Shown here one piece after another: positions 37,284-45,949 of a DNA stretch of 64,000 nt (position 1 is the stretch's first letter; each line of letters begins with the position of its first letter). The position numbers and the translations under genes are program-made. The notes below the pieces were generated by a model. It saw nothing but the letters and a program-made list of their open reading frames with translations. It had not been told where the DNA came from and made no database searches. Origin of the DNA: Antribacter soli (GTDB lineage: Bacteria; Actinomycetota; Actinomycetes; Actinomycetales; Cellulomonadaceae); NCBI RefSeq assembly GCF_021568775.1, contig NZ_JAKGSG010000005.1, forward strand, positions 1 through 64,000, read 5' to 3'.

Positions 37284-38290
37284 GCGCTGAACTCCAGGGT
37301 CTCGCGGGTCACCGGCGCGAGCGCCGGCTCGCCCGTGACGTAACGCTCGAGCTCGTCGAGGGCGGAGGCGGTCATCCGCCGGGTCTCCGACCCGAGCGAT
37401 CCCGCGACGTGCGGCGTGAGCATGACGTTCGGCAGGTCGTAGAGCACGGAGTCACGGGGCAGGGGCTCGGGGTCGGTCACGTCGAGCATGGCGAACAGCC
37501 GGCCGGTGGCGCACTCGCGTTCGAGCGCAGCGGTGTCCACGATCACCCCGCGCGCGGTGTTGATCAGCGTCGCGCCGTCGGGCATGAGGGCGAGCTCGCG
37601 CGCGCCGATCATGTGCCGGGTCGACGGGAGGGCGGGGGCGTGCAGGGACGTCACGTGGCTCGCTGCCAGGACCTCGTCGAGGGTGGTGAGGCGCGCGCCC
37701 GCGGCCTTGATCTCGTCGCGGTCGCCGAACGGGTCCGCGACCAGGACCTCCGCGGCCTCCAGCGCGGCGAGCCGCTCGACGACGCGGCGGCCAGTGCGCG
37801 AGAACCCCACGATCCCGACGGTGCGTCCGCGGTTGGACAGCTCGCCGTGCTCCTGGGCGTAGGACCAGTCCTCGCGCCGCTCGCGGGCCACCTGGGCCAG
37901 GAACGGCGCCTTCTTGCCGGCGAGGACGATCGCGGCGAACGTGAACTCGGCGACAGGCAGGGCGTTGTCCTCGACGGCGTTGGTGACGAGCACGCCGCGG
38001 TCCCAGAGCTCGTCCGACACGAGACCGCGGACCGATCCGGCGCAGTGCAGCGCGGCCCGCAGCCGGGGCGCGGCGGCCAGGACGGCTCCGGTGATCCGGG
38101 GGGCGCCCCACGAGGTCAGGAGCACCTCGGCCTCGGCGAGCCGCGCCCGGGCGGCGTCCGTGTCGAAGCCGGACACGTGCAGCGGCTCACCCACCACGGC
38201 GATCGCCCGCAGGCGCTCGAGCTCTTCCGGCCCGAACTGCGTGCGAAACGTCTCCTCGCCCATGACGAGCAGGACCTCCGGTCGCTGCAC
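37280..38290 (-). CDS. D-2-hydroxyacid dehydrogenase family protein
   Basis: A 336-residue NAD-dependent dehydrogenase. The Rossmann motif TVGIVGFSRTGRRVVERL starts near residue 155. The catalytic Arg lies in INTARGVIVDTAAL, the acidic partner in LDVTDPEPLP and the His in MLTPHVAGSLGSETRR. GTG 38290 was chosen because AGGAG lies about 6 bases upstream; ATG 38323 is also in frame. It leads the leftward operon and faces the heparinase-like gene across a repeat-rich promoter. It may reduce a keto acid made from a uronic acid; the substrate is unknown. Confidence 0.88.
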   Translation of the reverse strand: MQRPEVLLVMGEETFRTQFGPEELERLRAIAVVGEPLHVSGFDTDAARARLAEAEVLLTSWGAPRITGAVLAAAPRLRAALHCAGSVRGLVSDELWDRGVLVTNAVEDNALPVAEFTFAAIVLAGKKAPFLAQVARERREDWSYAQEHGELSNRGRTVGIVGFSRTGRRVVERLAALEAAEVLVADPFGDRDEIKAAGARLTTLDEVLAASHVTSLHAPALPSTRHMIGARELALMPDGATLINTARGVIVDTAALERECATGRLFAMLDVTDPEPLPRDSVLYDLPNVMLTPHVAGSLGSETRRMTASALDELERYVTGEPALAPVTRETLEFSA

Positions 38291-38316
38291 ATCCGCTCCT
38301 CTCCGTCGAGTGGCAC

Positions 38317-38357
38317 CGATCACCTACGATCGGACATTTACGATCATCTGCGATCGG
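38317..38357. promoter_or_regulatory. Tandem CGATC operator repeats in the divergent promoter
   Basis: A 17-bp unit, CGATCACCTACGATCGG (38317-38333), recurs as CGATCATCTGCGATCGG (38341-38357), 15 of 17 identical and 24 bp apart. The four CGATC cores start at 38317, 38327, 38341 and 38351. They lie between the dehydrogenase operon and the heparinase-like/regulator pair, so the DeoR-LacI hybrid at 40328 is the likely binder. Confidence 0.65.
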
Positions 38358-38462
38358 CCCTGGTGGAGTAAACCTCAATGAGTTCGCCAAGCGCAACCCC
38401 ATTCGTACGTTACAGTTCAGCATCGGTCGCGATATGATCAGTTCCAATCAGAGGAGGACTGC

Positions 38463-40331
38463 ATGACCGACGCAGCAGCGACGCTGCCCGTCCCCGACGT
38501 GACCGACCGCGCCCTGTGGGACGCACCCCGCGTCGCGTCCGCCCTCGCGCCGGTGCTCGCCCGCGCCGAGCAGGAGCTCGGCACGCCGTGGCCGCAGCCC
38601 CTCGCGAGCCAGTTCGCACGGTTCTTCCGCGACGGCGACCGCGCCGAGTACGAGGGGCACGTCGCCGCGCGCCACGAGCGCCTCACCCGCGCCACCCTCG
38701 CGGCGCTCCGCACGCAGGAGACCCGCTGGGTCGACGAGGTGGTCGACGGCGTGATCCTCCTGTGCGAGCAGTCCACCTGGTGCTGGGCCGCCCACGACGA
38801 CACGTTCGCCCGCCACGGCTCCGTCACGCCCACCGTGACCGACCCGTACCTCGACCTCGGCGCCGGGGAGGTCGCCGCCCAGCTCGCCTGGGTCGACCAC
38901 CTGCTCGGCCCCCTGCTCGACGCCCGCACCCCCGGCGTCCGCGAGCGCGTCCGCATCGAGACGGCCACCCGCGTGCTGCACCCGTTCACGGACCGCCGCG
39001 ACTGGTGGTGGCTCGGCGTGGACCACCCGATCATGAACTGGAGCCCGTGGATCCAGGGCAACGTCCTCGCCGCGGCGCTCGTGCTCGAGCCGGACCGCGA
39101 GCGCCGCGACAGGGTCGTGGGGCTCGTCGCCGAGGGCCTCGACGCCTACTGGGCGTCGCTGCCCGCCGACGGCGGCGTCGACGAGGGTTACCACTACTGG
39201 TGGCAGGGCGCCGCCCGCGCCCTCGAGGCGCAGGACCTTCTGCGGTGGGCCACGGGCGCCGGACCGGGACCGGCCTCGCTCGCCGCGATCCGCGCCACCG
39301 TCGCGTTCCCGCACGGCATGCACCTCGGGGGCGACTGGTACGTCAACGTCGCCGACGGCCCCGCCCGCGCCGTCGCCGCCTGGCCGTGGAACGTGCTGCA
39401 CGGGTGGGCCCTCCGCCTCGGCGACACCGCCGCGGCCCAGCACGCGGCCGCGTACCGCGACCGGCCGGAGATCCTCTTCGACGAGCGGTCCAGCCTTCCC
39501 CGGGCGGTGCTCCTGCTGGCCGACGCCGGATGGGCCGCCGCCCCGACCGCCTCACCTCCGTTCGTGGAGACGTTCGTGCTGCCGCACACCGAGGTCGCCC
39601 TCGCCCGGCAGCGCGCCGGGTCGCCCGACGGCATGGCCGTCGTCCTCAAGGGCGGGCACAACGACGAGAACCACAACCACGTGGACGTGGGTCAGGTGAC
39701 GGTCACCCTGGACGGGGTGCCCGTCGTCGTCGACGCCGGGAAGCCGACCTACCGCGCGGGCACGTTCGGGCCCGACCGGTACGAGCAGTGGCCGATGCGC
39801 GGCGACTGGCACAACGTCCCCCGCGTGCGCGGCGTGGAGCAGCCGCCGGGCCGTGAGCACGCGGCGCGGGGGTTCGGGGCCGCGACGGACGGTCCCCGGT
39901 GGACTGCGCACGTCGACCTGGCCGGCGCCTATCCCGTGCCCGGGCTCGAGCGCTGGTGGCGCGAGGTCACGCTGGACCGGTCGGCGGGCGAGGGCTCGGG
40001 CGCGGTCACCGTGACCGACACCTGGTCCTTCGGCGCTACGGTGCACCCGGGCGGTCCGGCGTCGGGCACCGTGTGGCACTGGCTGCTCGCCGGCGACGTC
40101 GCCCTCGGCGACGGACGCGCGACCGCGCGCCACGGCGGGCGCCCGCTCCTGCTGGAGTGGGACGCTTCGCGCGTGGAGGCGCGGCTCGACGTCCAGGAGC
40201 TCGACGACCCGGCCCTGCGCGACGTGTGGGGCCCCCGCCTCACCCGGCTCGGGCTCGCCCTGCGCGACGAGCGGCCGACCGGGACGTTCTGCGTGACCAT
40301 GAGCCCTACCGAGACCGAGGAGACCCCGTGA
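38463..40331 (+). CDS. Heparinase II/III-family protein
   Basis: A 622-residue protein without a signal peptide, so cytoplasmic. The N-terminal half looks like an alpha/alpha toroid, with WWWLGVDHPIMNWSPWIQGN near residue 180 and GGVDEGYHYWWQGAARA near 238. The C-terminal beta-domain has GGHNDENHNHVDVGQ near 397 and VVDAGKPTYRAGTFGPDRYEQW, the Hepar_II_III signature. Relatives are polysaccharide lyases on uronic-acid glycans, but this one may act on oligosaccharides. AGAGGAGG lies 6 bases before ATG 38463. It overlaps the regulator gene by GTGA. Confidence 0.88.
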   Translation: MTDAAATLPVPDVTDRALWDAPRVASALAPVLARAEQELGTPWPQPLASQFARFFRDGDRAEYEGHVAARHERLTRATLAALRTQETRWVDEVVDGVILLCEQSTWCWAAHDDTFARHGSVTPTVTDPYLDLGAGEVAAQLAWVDHLLGPLLDARTPGVRERVRIETATRVLHPFTDRRDWWWLGVDHPIMNWSPWIQGNVLAAALVLEPDRERRDRVVGLVAEGLDAYWASLPADGGVDEGYHYWWQGAARALEAQDLLRWATGAGPGPASLAAIRATVAFPHGMHLGGDWYVNVADGPARAVAAWPWNVLHGWALRLGDTAAAQHAAAYRDRPEILFDERSSLPRAVLLLADAGWAAAPTASPPFVETFVLPHTEVALARQRAGSPDGMAVVLKGGHNDENHNHVDVGQVTVTLDGVPVVVDAGKPTYRAGTFGPDRYEQWPMRGDWHNVPRVRGVEQPPGREHAARGFGAATDGPRWTAHVDLAGAYPVPGLERWWREVTLDRSAGEGSGAVTVTDTWSFGATVHPGGPASGTVWHWLLAGDVALGDGRATARHGGRPLLLEWDASRVEARLDVQELDDPALRDVWGPRLTRLGLALRDERPTGTFCVTMSPTETEETP

Positions 40332-41512
40332 CCGCCGAGTCGACCCTGCTGCCGAGCGAGCGCCGGGCACGGCTCGTCGCCGAGCTGCGCGCGAACGGGT
40401 CGGCCCGCGTGACCGACCTCGCCCGCACGCTCGGCGTCACGCCCGTGACCGTCCGGCGCGACCTGCTGCAGCTCGCCCAGGAGGGCGTCCTGGAGAAGGT
40501 GCACGGCGGGGCGCGGCTGCCCGCCACGGACGAGGCCGACACCGGCCCGGCGCGCGCCGGCACGCCCGCGGCGGGGCTGGGAGCGGGGCCCGGGGCGGCC
40601 GACGCAGGCCCGGGCGGCGTCGGGCGGGGTCTGCGCACCATCGGCATGGTCGTGCCCTCGCTGGACTACTACTGGCCCGAGGTGATCCGCGGGGCACGCA
40701 CGACCGCCCCCGGCGCCGGGGTGCGGATCATCCTGCGCGGCTCCTCGTACGAGGCGGGCGAGGTGCGGCGGCAGGTCGCCGCGCTCGTCGGAGGCGCCGG
40801 GTCCGGCGTCGACGGGGTGCTCGTCGCTCCGCCGACCGAGGGCGACGAGGGCACCGAGCTCGCCCTGTGGCTGTCGACGCTCGAGGTGCCCGTGGTGCTC
40901 ATGGAGCGGCGCGCGACCGTCGGCCCGTACCAGGAGCACCTCGAGTCGGTCGTGACGGACCACGCGCTCGGCGCGGGCCTCGCCGTGCGGCACCTCGCCG
41001 CCGAGGGGCACCGGCGCATCGGGCTCGTGACGACGCGCTACTCCCCCACCAGCCGGGGCGTGCGGCAGGGCTGGCAGGAGACGGTCGAGACGCTGGGACT
41101 GGACCGCGACGTGCCGGACCTCGCGACCGTCAACCACTCCGAGGCCGCGTGGGCGAAGGACGTGGGGCGGATCCTCGACGCCTGCCGGCCAGGGCCGGGC
41201 GGCCCCGGGACGAGCGGCGCGACCGCCCTGCTGGTGCACTCCGACCCGGAGGCGATCTCGCTGGCGCAGCGCGCGCAGGAACGCGGCCTGCGGATCCCCC
41301 AGGACCTGGCGATCGTCGCGTACGACGACGAGGTCGCCGCCCTGGCCGACCCTCCGATCACGGCGATCCGGCCGCCGAAGTCGACGATCGGCGCCACGGC
41401 GGTGGAGCTGCTGGCCCGGCGGATCGAGCAGGGCCGCGACCGCCCGGTGCACCGGGTCCTGCTCAGCCCGCGCCTGATCGTCCGGGCCTCGAGCGTGACA
41501 CCCCGGCACTAG
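40328..41512 (+). CDS. Hybrid regulator: DeoR-type HTH with LacI-type sensor
   Basis: A 394-residue regulator. Residues about 8-62 are a DeoR winged helix (RRARLVAELRANGSARVTDL, GVTPVTVRRDLLQLAQEG, VHGGAR). A Gly/Ala/Pro linker (about 68-100) leads to a LacI/periplasmic-type sensor (about 103-394: TIGMVVPSLDYYWPEVIRGA, VVTDHALGAGLAVRHLAAEGHRRIGLV, DLAIVAYDDEVAALADPP). DeoR proteins normally have a sugar-phosphate sensor instead, so this is the known but less common hybrid. It follows the heparinase-like gene and probably controls the whole 28.7-41.5 kb locus through the CGATC repeats. Confidence 0.9.
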   Translation: MTAESTLLPSERRARLVAELRANGSARVTDLARTLGVTPVTVRRDLLQLAQEGVLEKVHGGARLPATDEADTGPARAGTPAAGLGAGPGAADAGPGGVGRGLRTIGMVVPSLDYYWPEVIRGARTTAPGAGVRIILRGSSYEAGEVRRQVAALVGGAGSGVDGVLVAPPTEGDEGTELALWLSTLEVPVVLMERRATVGPYQEHLESVVTDHALGAGLAVRHLAAEGHRRIGLVTTRYSPTSRGVRQGWQETVETLGLDRDVPDLATVNHSEAAWAKDVGRILDACRPGPGGPGTSGATALLVHSDPEAISLAQRAQERGLRIPQDLAIVAYDDEVAALADPPITAIRPPKSTIGATAVELLARRIEQGRDRPVHRVLLSPRLIVRASSVTPRH

Positions 41513-41528
41513 GCGAGCCGCTCTCCGG

Positions 41529-41777
41529 CTAGACCTCCACCGGGACCGGGTAGACCTCGGTCGCCGGGTGGCCGGTGCGCTCGTGGATGCGCTTGACCGC
41601 CTCGGCGCTGGGCGCCTCCGAGACACACCAGACCATCCCGGACTCCGGGTCACCCCACGCTTTCTGGAAGTCGACCCCCTCGTCGTCCTGGATGTCGAGG
41701 TCCGCCTGGTGTGCGGCTTTCAAGCCCTCTGAGGTGATTCCGTGCATCCCGTGGTGAACGTCCATGAACTTGGGCAT
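41529..41777 (-). CDS. DUF4242-family small protein (SCO4226-like)
   Basis: An 82-residue protein that starts MPKFMDVHHGMHGITSEGL. The DVHH opening, KAWGDPESGMVWCVSEAPSAEAV and the final HPATEVYPV match small ferredoxin-like proteins of the DUF4242 family; a Streptomyces member binds nickel. GAGGTT-type text lies before ATG 41777. It is followed upstream by a cupin gene on the same strand, 16 bp away. The role here is unknown. Confidence 0.85.
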   Translation of the reverse strand: MPKFMDVHHGMHGITSEGLKAAHQADLDIQDDEGVDFQKAWGDPESGMVWCVSEAPSAEAVKRIHERTGHPATEVYPVPVEV

Positions 41778-41793
41778 GGCGAGAACCTCCTGA

Positions 41794-42159
41794 TCAGTGC
41801 TGGGCGGTGGCGTACGTGGGAGACGCCCCGAAGTCGACGACGACGCACGGCTCGTCACCGACGGTCCAGGCATCGTGGCCAGGATCGATGTGCACGACGT
41901 CGTTGGGTGCGGCCTCGGCCTCTGACCCGTCGTTCATGACGATGTGCATCCGCCCCGAGAGCACGTAGAGGAAGTGGGGGGACTGGCAGCTGTCCCCGCC
42001 CACGATGGGACGGACGTGCTCCGACCACCGCCAGCCAGGTTCGAATGTCCCCTTGAGCACCGAGCTGTCGGCGATTCTCACGACCTGCGCCCCGCCCTTG
42101 GCCGCGAACGGCCGGACGTCATCAGGCGCGTCGAAACTCTTTGACTCCAGCCCAGCCAT
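41794..42159 (-). CDS. Cupin-domain protein
   Basis: A 121-residue single-domain cupin. The barrel motifs are visible as FEPGWRWSEHVRPIVGGDSC, HFLYVLSGRMHIVMNDGSE and DVVHIDPGHDAWTVGDEPC. It has a His in SEHV and in IDPGHDAW that could bind metal. It pairs with the DUF4242 gene. A signalling or small-enzyme role is possible. It does not look like part of the rhamnose pathway. Confidence 0.85.
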   Translation of the reverse strand: MAGLESKSFDAPDDVRPFAAKGGAQVVRIADSSVLKGTFEPGWRWSEHVRPIVGGDSCQSPHFLYVLSGRMHIVMNDGSEAEAAPNDVVHIDPGHDAWTVGDEPCVVVDFGASPTYATAQH

Positions 42160-42299
42160 CGCGGGCCCCCTCGATCGTCGTTGACCGCTTGATGCCTTCC
42201 ACGGTACGCCGGTGGTCGTCACCGGCATCCGGAAGATTTCGCGTCCGCGGGAGGGAGGGGAGACCCCTGGTCCGCCGGCCCCGGGCATCGTGCTGAGCC
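42160..42299. other. 140-bp gap between the cupin and rhaB genes
   Basis: No gene is visible. A short stem GCCGGTG (42208-42214) with CACCGGC (42220-42226) could help end the rhaB transcript. The promoter of the cupin gene should also lie here. Confidence 0.5.
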
Positions 42300-43838
42300 C
42301 TAGACCCGGATCCGGACCTGGCCCTTCGGGGCGTAGCGGCGCAGCTCCGTGCTCGCCACGACGACGCGGCGCAGGTCGGCAAGGTCCGTGCCGTCCCCGA
42401 GCACCCCGGCGGCCCTGGCCTGGACCAGCACGTTGCCGAGCGCCGTCGCCTCGACGGGTCCGGCGATCACGGGCAACCCGGTCGCCTCCGCGGTGAGCCG
42501 GCACAACAGGTCGTTCTGCGCCCCGCCGCCCACGACGTGCACCGCCTCGACCTCGACCCCCGCGAGCGCCGAGGCCTGCGCGATCACGCGCGCGTACGCC
42601 GCCGCGAGCGAGTCGAGCACCACCCGCGCGAGCGCGGCCCGGGACCCCGGCGCGGAGCCCCCGGCGCGCACGACGGCGTCGGCCACCCGCCGCGGCATGT
42701 CGCCGGGCGCGAGCAGCTCCTGGCCGTCGACGTCGATCAGCACACCCGACCGTGGCTCGGCCCGCGCGGCGTCGAGCAGGGCCGCGAGGTCGACGGACTC
42801 ACCGTTGGCCTCCCAGTGCCGGACGCACTCGTCGAGCACCCACAGGCCCATGACGTTGCGCAGGTACCGCACCGTCCCGTCGAGCCCGAGCTCGTTGGTG
42901 AAGTTCGCCTCGCGCGACGCCTCGATGAGCACCGGCCGGGGCAGCTCGAGCCCGACGAGCGACCACGTCCCCGACGAGATGTACGCGGCGGCCCCCGGCG
43001 TCGCGGCCCCGAGCGGCGCCGCCGCCACCGCGGACGCCGTGTCGTGCGACGCGACGGCGTACACGGTCACCGCCCCCAGGCCGGTCGCCTCCTGAACAGC
43101 AGCGGCCAGCGGTCCGACGACGGCGCCCGGCTCCACGAGGTCGGCCAGCCTCGCGCGCAGCTCGCCGAGCTCCGGGTACTCCCCCGCGAGCCGTGCGAGC
43201 AGGACGTGGGACCAGTCGCGGGTGCGGGCGTCGAGCAGCCCGGTCGTGGAGGCGTTGGTGACCTCCGTGACCGCCCGGCCCGTCAGCCAGTACGACACGA
43301 GGTCGGGCACCAGCAGCAGCCGGTCCGCGGCGGCCCAGGCGGCGTCCGCCCGGCCGGCCACGAGCTGGAACTCCGTGGTGAACGGCAGCGTCTGCAGCCC
43401 GTTGACGGCGTAGTGCTCCTCCGCCGGGATGCGCTCGTACACGGCCTCTGGCACTCCGGCGAACCGCTCGTCGCGGTAGCACCACGGCGCGGCGAGCAGG
43501 CGCCCGTCGCCGTCGAGCAGCCCGTGGTCCACCGCCCAGGAGTCCACCCCGATACCGCGGATCTCCACGCCGAGGCGCTCGGCCTGCCGCGCTGCGCCGC
43601 GCAGCGCGGCCGCGATCCCGCGCCACAGCGCGAGCACGTCCCACCGCAGCTCCCAGCCCGACGCGCCGCCCGGGACGGCCACCGGTCCGTTCCCGAACCG
43701 GCCGCACTCGACGAGCTCCACGCGGCCGGGTCCGGGGTCGGCCGGACCGTCAGGACCGGGGCGGACCACGCCGAGCATGACGCGACCGCTGGTGGCGCCG
43801 AGGTCGATCGCCACGAACCCGGGCGGTGGCACGTTCAT
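42300..43838 (-). CDS. rhaB: Rhamnulokinase RhaB
   Basis: A 512-residue FGGY-family kinase that phosphorylates L-rhamnulose to L-rhamnulose 1-phosphate. The phosphate loop is FVAIDLGATSGRVMLG at the start. GIGVDSWAVDHGLLD near residue 93 and NGLQTLPFTTEFQL match rhamnulokinases. The ATP-binding half has YISSGTWSLVGLE and VHVVGGGAQNDLLCRLTA. ATG 43838 overlaps the stop of the aldolase/dehydrogenase gene (ATGA), and it is the last gene of the leftward rhaI-rhaEW-rhaB operon. Confidence 0.95.
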   Translation of the reverse strand: MNVPPPGFVAIDLGATSGRVMLGVVRPGPDGPADPGPGRVELVECGRFGNGPVAVPGGASGWELRWDVLALWRGIAAALRGAARQAERLGVEIRGIGVDSWAVDHGLLDGDGRLLAAPWCYRDERFAGVPEAVYERIPAEEHYAVNGLQTLPFTTEFQLVAGRADAAWAAADRLLLVPDLVSYWLTGRAVTEVTNASTTGLLDARTRDWSHVLLARLAGEYPELGELRARLADLVEPGAVVGPLAAAVQEATGLGAVTVYAVASHDTASAVAAAPLGAATPGAAAYISSGTWSLVGLELPRPVLIEASREANFTNELGLDGTVRYLRNVMGLWVLDECVRHWEANGESVDLAALLDAARAEPRSGVLIDVDGQELLAPGDMPRRVADAVVRAGGSAPGSRAALARVVLDSLAAAYARVIAQASALAGVEVEAVHVVGGGAQNDLLCRLTAEATGLPVIAGPVEATALGNVLVQARAAGVLGDGTDLADLRRVVVASTELRRYAPKGQVRIRV

Positions 43839-45949
43839 CGCAGGAACGCCGCGGCGACGCCCGCGTCCACGGGCACGTGCAGTCCGGTGGTGTGCGAGAA
43901 GTCCGACGAGCACAGCGCGAAGACCGCGGCAGCCACGTTCTCCGGCAGGACCTCCCGCTTGAGGAGGGTGCGCTGGGCGTAGAACTCGCCGAGCTTCTCC
44001 TCCGGCACGCCGTACACGGCGGCCCGGTTGGCGCCCCAGCCGGACGCGAAGATGCCGGACCCGCGCACCACGCCGTCGGGATTCACACCGTTCACACGGA
44101 TCCCGTACTGCCCCAGCTCGGCGGCCAGCAGGCGCACCTGGTGCGCCTGGTCGGCCTTGGTGGCGGAGTAGGCGATGTTGTTCGGCCCGGCGAAGACAGA
44201 GTTCTTCGAGGAGATGTAGACGATGTCGCCGCCCATCTCCTGGGCGACGAGGATGCGGGCAGCCTCGCGCGACACGAGGAAGGAGCCCTTCGCCATGACG
44301 TCGTGCTGCAGGTCCCAGTCGGCCTCGGTGGTCTCGAACAGAGTCTTCGACAGGGACAGGCCGGCGTTGTTGACGACGAGGTCCACGCCGCCGAACGCGA
44401 GGACGGCCTCGCGCAGGGCGGCCTGCACGGCGGCCTCGCTCGACACGTCCGCGGCGACGCCGACCGCCACGTCCGCGCTGCCGATCTCGGCGGCGGCGGC
44501 CTGCGCCCTGGCGAGGTCGAGGTCGGCGACGACGACGCACGCGCCCTCGGCCGCGAGCCGCGTCGCGATCGCCTTGCCGATGCCGGAGGCGGCGCCGGTC
44601 ACGAACGCGACCCGCGTGGCGAGCGGCTTCGGCTTCGGCAGGCGCTGCAGCTTCGCCTCCTCGAGCGCCCAGTACTCGATGCGGAACTTCTCCGCCTCGG
44701 GGATCGGGGCGTAGGTGGAGATCGTCTCGGCGCCGCGCATCACGTTGATCGCGTTGACGTAGAACTCCCCGGCCACGCGCGCGGTCTGCTTGTCCCTGCC
44801 GAACGAGAACATCCCCACGCCCGGCACCAGGACGATCGCCGGGTCGGCGCCGCGCATCGCGGGCGGCTCCTCGCCACGCCCGCGCGCGGCCGCGGCCCCG
44901 CGCTCGTAGTACGCGGCGTAGTCGGCGCGGTAGGCCTCGTGGGCCTCGCGGAGCGCGACGACGGTCTCCTCGACCGACGCCGAGGCGGGCACGTCGACGA
45001 CGAGCGGCTTCACCTTGGTGCGCAGGAAGTGGTCAGGGCAGGAGGTGCCGAGCTCGGCGAGGGCACGGAGCCGCTCGCGGGCGACGAGGTCGAGCACCAC
45101 CTCGGAGTCGGTGAAGTGCCCGACCTGGGGCGCGTCCACGGAGGCGAGCCCCCGGACGACCGGCGCGAGCGCCGCGGCGCGCGCCCGGCGCTCGGCCTCG
45201 GGGAGTGCCTCGTAACCCCGGCGCACGTCACCGAACGGGTGGGCCCCCAGGGAGCGGGCCCGGGCCGCGATGAACTCCTCGGCCTTGCGGATGATCGCCA
45301 GCGACCGCTGCTCCACCTCGTCGGACGTGCCGCCCCACGCGGTGATGCCGTGCCCGCCCAGGATGCACCCGATCGCCTGCGGATTCGCCGCCTTGACGGC
45401 CGCGATGTCGAGGCCGAGCTGGAAGCCGGGCCGGCGCCACGGCACCCAGACGACCTCGTCGCCGAAGATCTCGGCGGTCAGCGCCTCGCCGTCTGCGGCG
45501 GTCGCGAGCGCGATGCCGGCGTCGGGGTGCAGGTGGTCCACGTGCGCAGCGTCCACGAGGCCGTGCATGGCCGTGTCGATGGACGGCGCCGCGCCGCCCC
45601 GCCCGTGCAGGCAGTAGTCGAACGCGGCGACCATCTCGTCCTCGCGTTCCTCCCCCGGGTACACGTCCACGAGGGAGCGCAGCCGGTCGAGCCGCAGCAC
45701 GGCGAGGTTCTGCTCGGTCAGGGTGCCGAGGTCGCCGCCCGACCCCTTGACCCAGAGCAGCTCCACGTCGCGGCCGGTCACGGGATCCACGGCGACGCCC
45801 TCGGCCGAGGTGTTGCCGCCCGCGTAATTGGTCACCCGGGGGTCGGAACCCAGCCGGTTCGACCGGCCCACCAGGGCCGCGACGACGTCGTCGGCCGTGC
45901 CGCCGGTGCCCCGCGCGCGCTGCGGCGTGGTGCTCGTGCTTGTGCTCAT
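43835..45949 (-). CDS. rhaEW: Bifunctional rhamnulose-1-phosphate aldolase/short-chain dehydrogenase (RhaEW type)
   Basis: A 704-residue fusion. Residues about 20-420 are a class II aldolase (TNYAGGNTSAEG, VKGSGGDLGTL, AHVDHLHPDAGIAL with zinc-binding His, CILGGHGITAWG). About 445-704 is a short-chain dehydrogenase with VAFVTGAASGIGKAIATRL and the YSATKAD catalytic Tyr/Lys. It splits rhamnulose 1-phosphate to dihydroxyacetone phosphate and L-lactaldehyde, and the second domain oxidises L-lactaldehyde to L-lactate. The nearby lutABC could then oxidise the lactate. ATG 45949 overlaps the rhaI stop and follows GGGGAG. Confidence 0.94.
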   Translation of the reverse strand: MSTSTSTTPQRARGTGGTADDVVAALVGRSNRLGSDPRVTNYAGGNTSAEGVAVDPVTGRDVELLWVKGSGGDLGTLTEQNLAVLRLDRLRSLVDVYPGEEREDEMVAAFDYCLHGRGGAAPSIDTAMHGLVDAAHVDHLHPDAGIALATAADGEALTAEIFGDEVVWVPWRRPGFQLGLDIAAVKAANPQAIGCILGGHGITAWGGTSDEVEQRSLAIIRKAEEFIAARARSLGAHPFGDVRRGYEALPEAERRARAAALAPVVRGLASVDAPQVGHFTDSEVVLDLVARERLRALAELGTSCPDHFLRTKVKPLVVDVPASASVEETVVALREAHEAYRADYAAYYERGAAAARGRGEEPPAMRGADPAIVLVPGVGMFSFGRDKQTARVAGEFYVNAINVMRGAETISTYAPIPEAEKFRIEYWALEEAKLQRLPKPKPLATRVAFVTGAASGIGKAIATRLAAEGACVVVADLDLARAQAAAAEIGSADVAVGVAADVSSEAAVQAALREAVLAFGGVDLVVNNAGLSLSKTLFETTEADWDLQHDVMAKGSFLVSREAARILVAQEMGGDIVYISSKNSVFAGPNNIAYSATKADQAHQVRLLAAELGQYGIRVNGVNPDGVVRGSGIFASGWGANRAAVYGVPEEKLGEFYAQRTLLKREVLPENVAAAVFALCSSDFSHTTGLHVPVDAGVAAAFLR

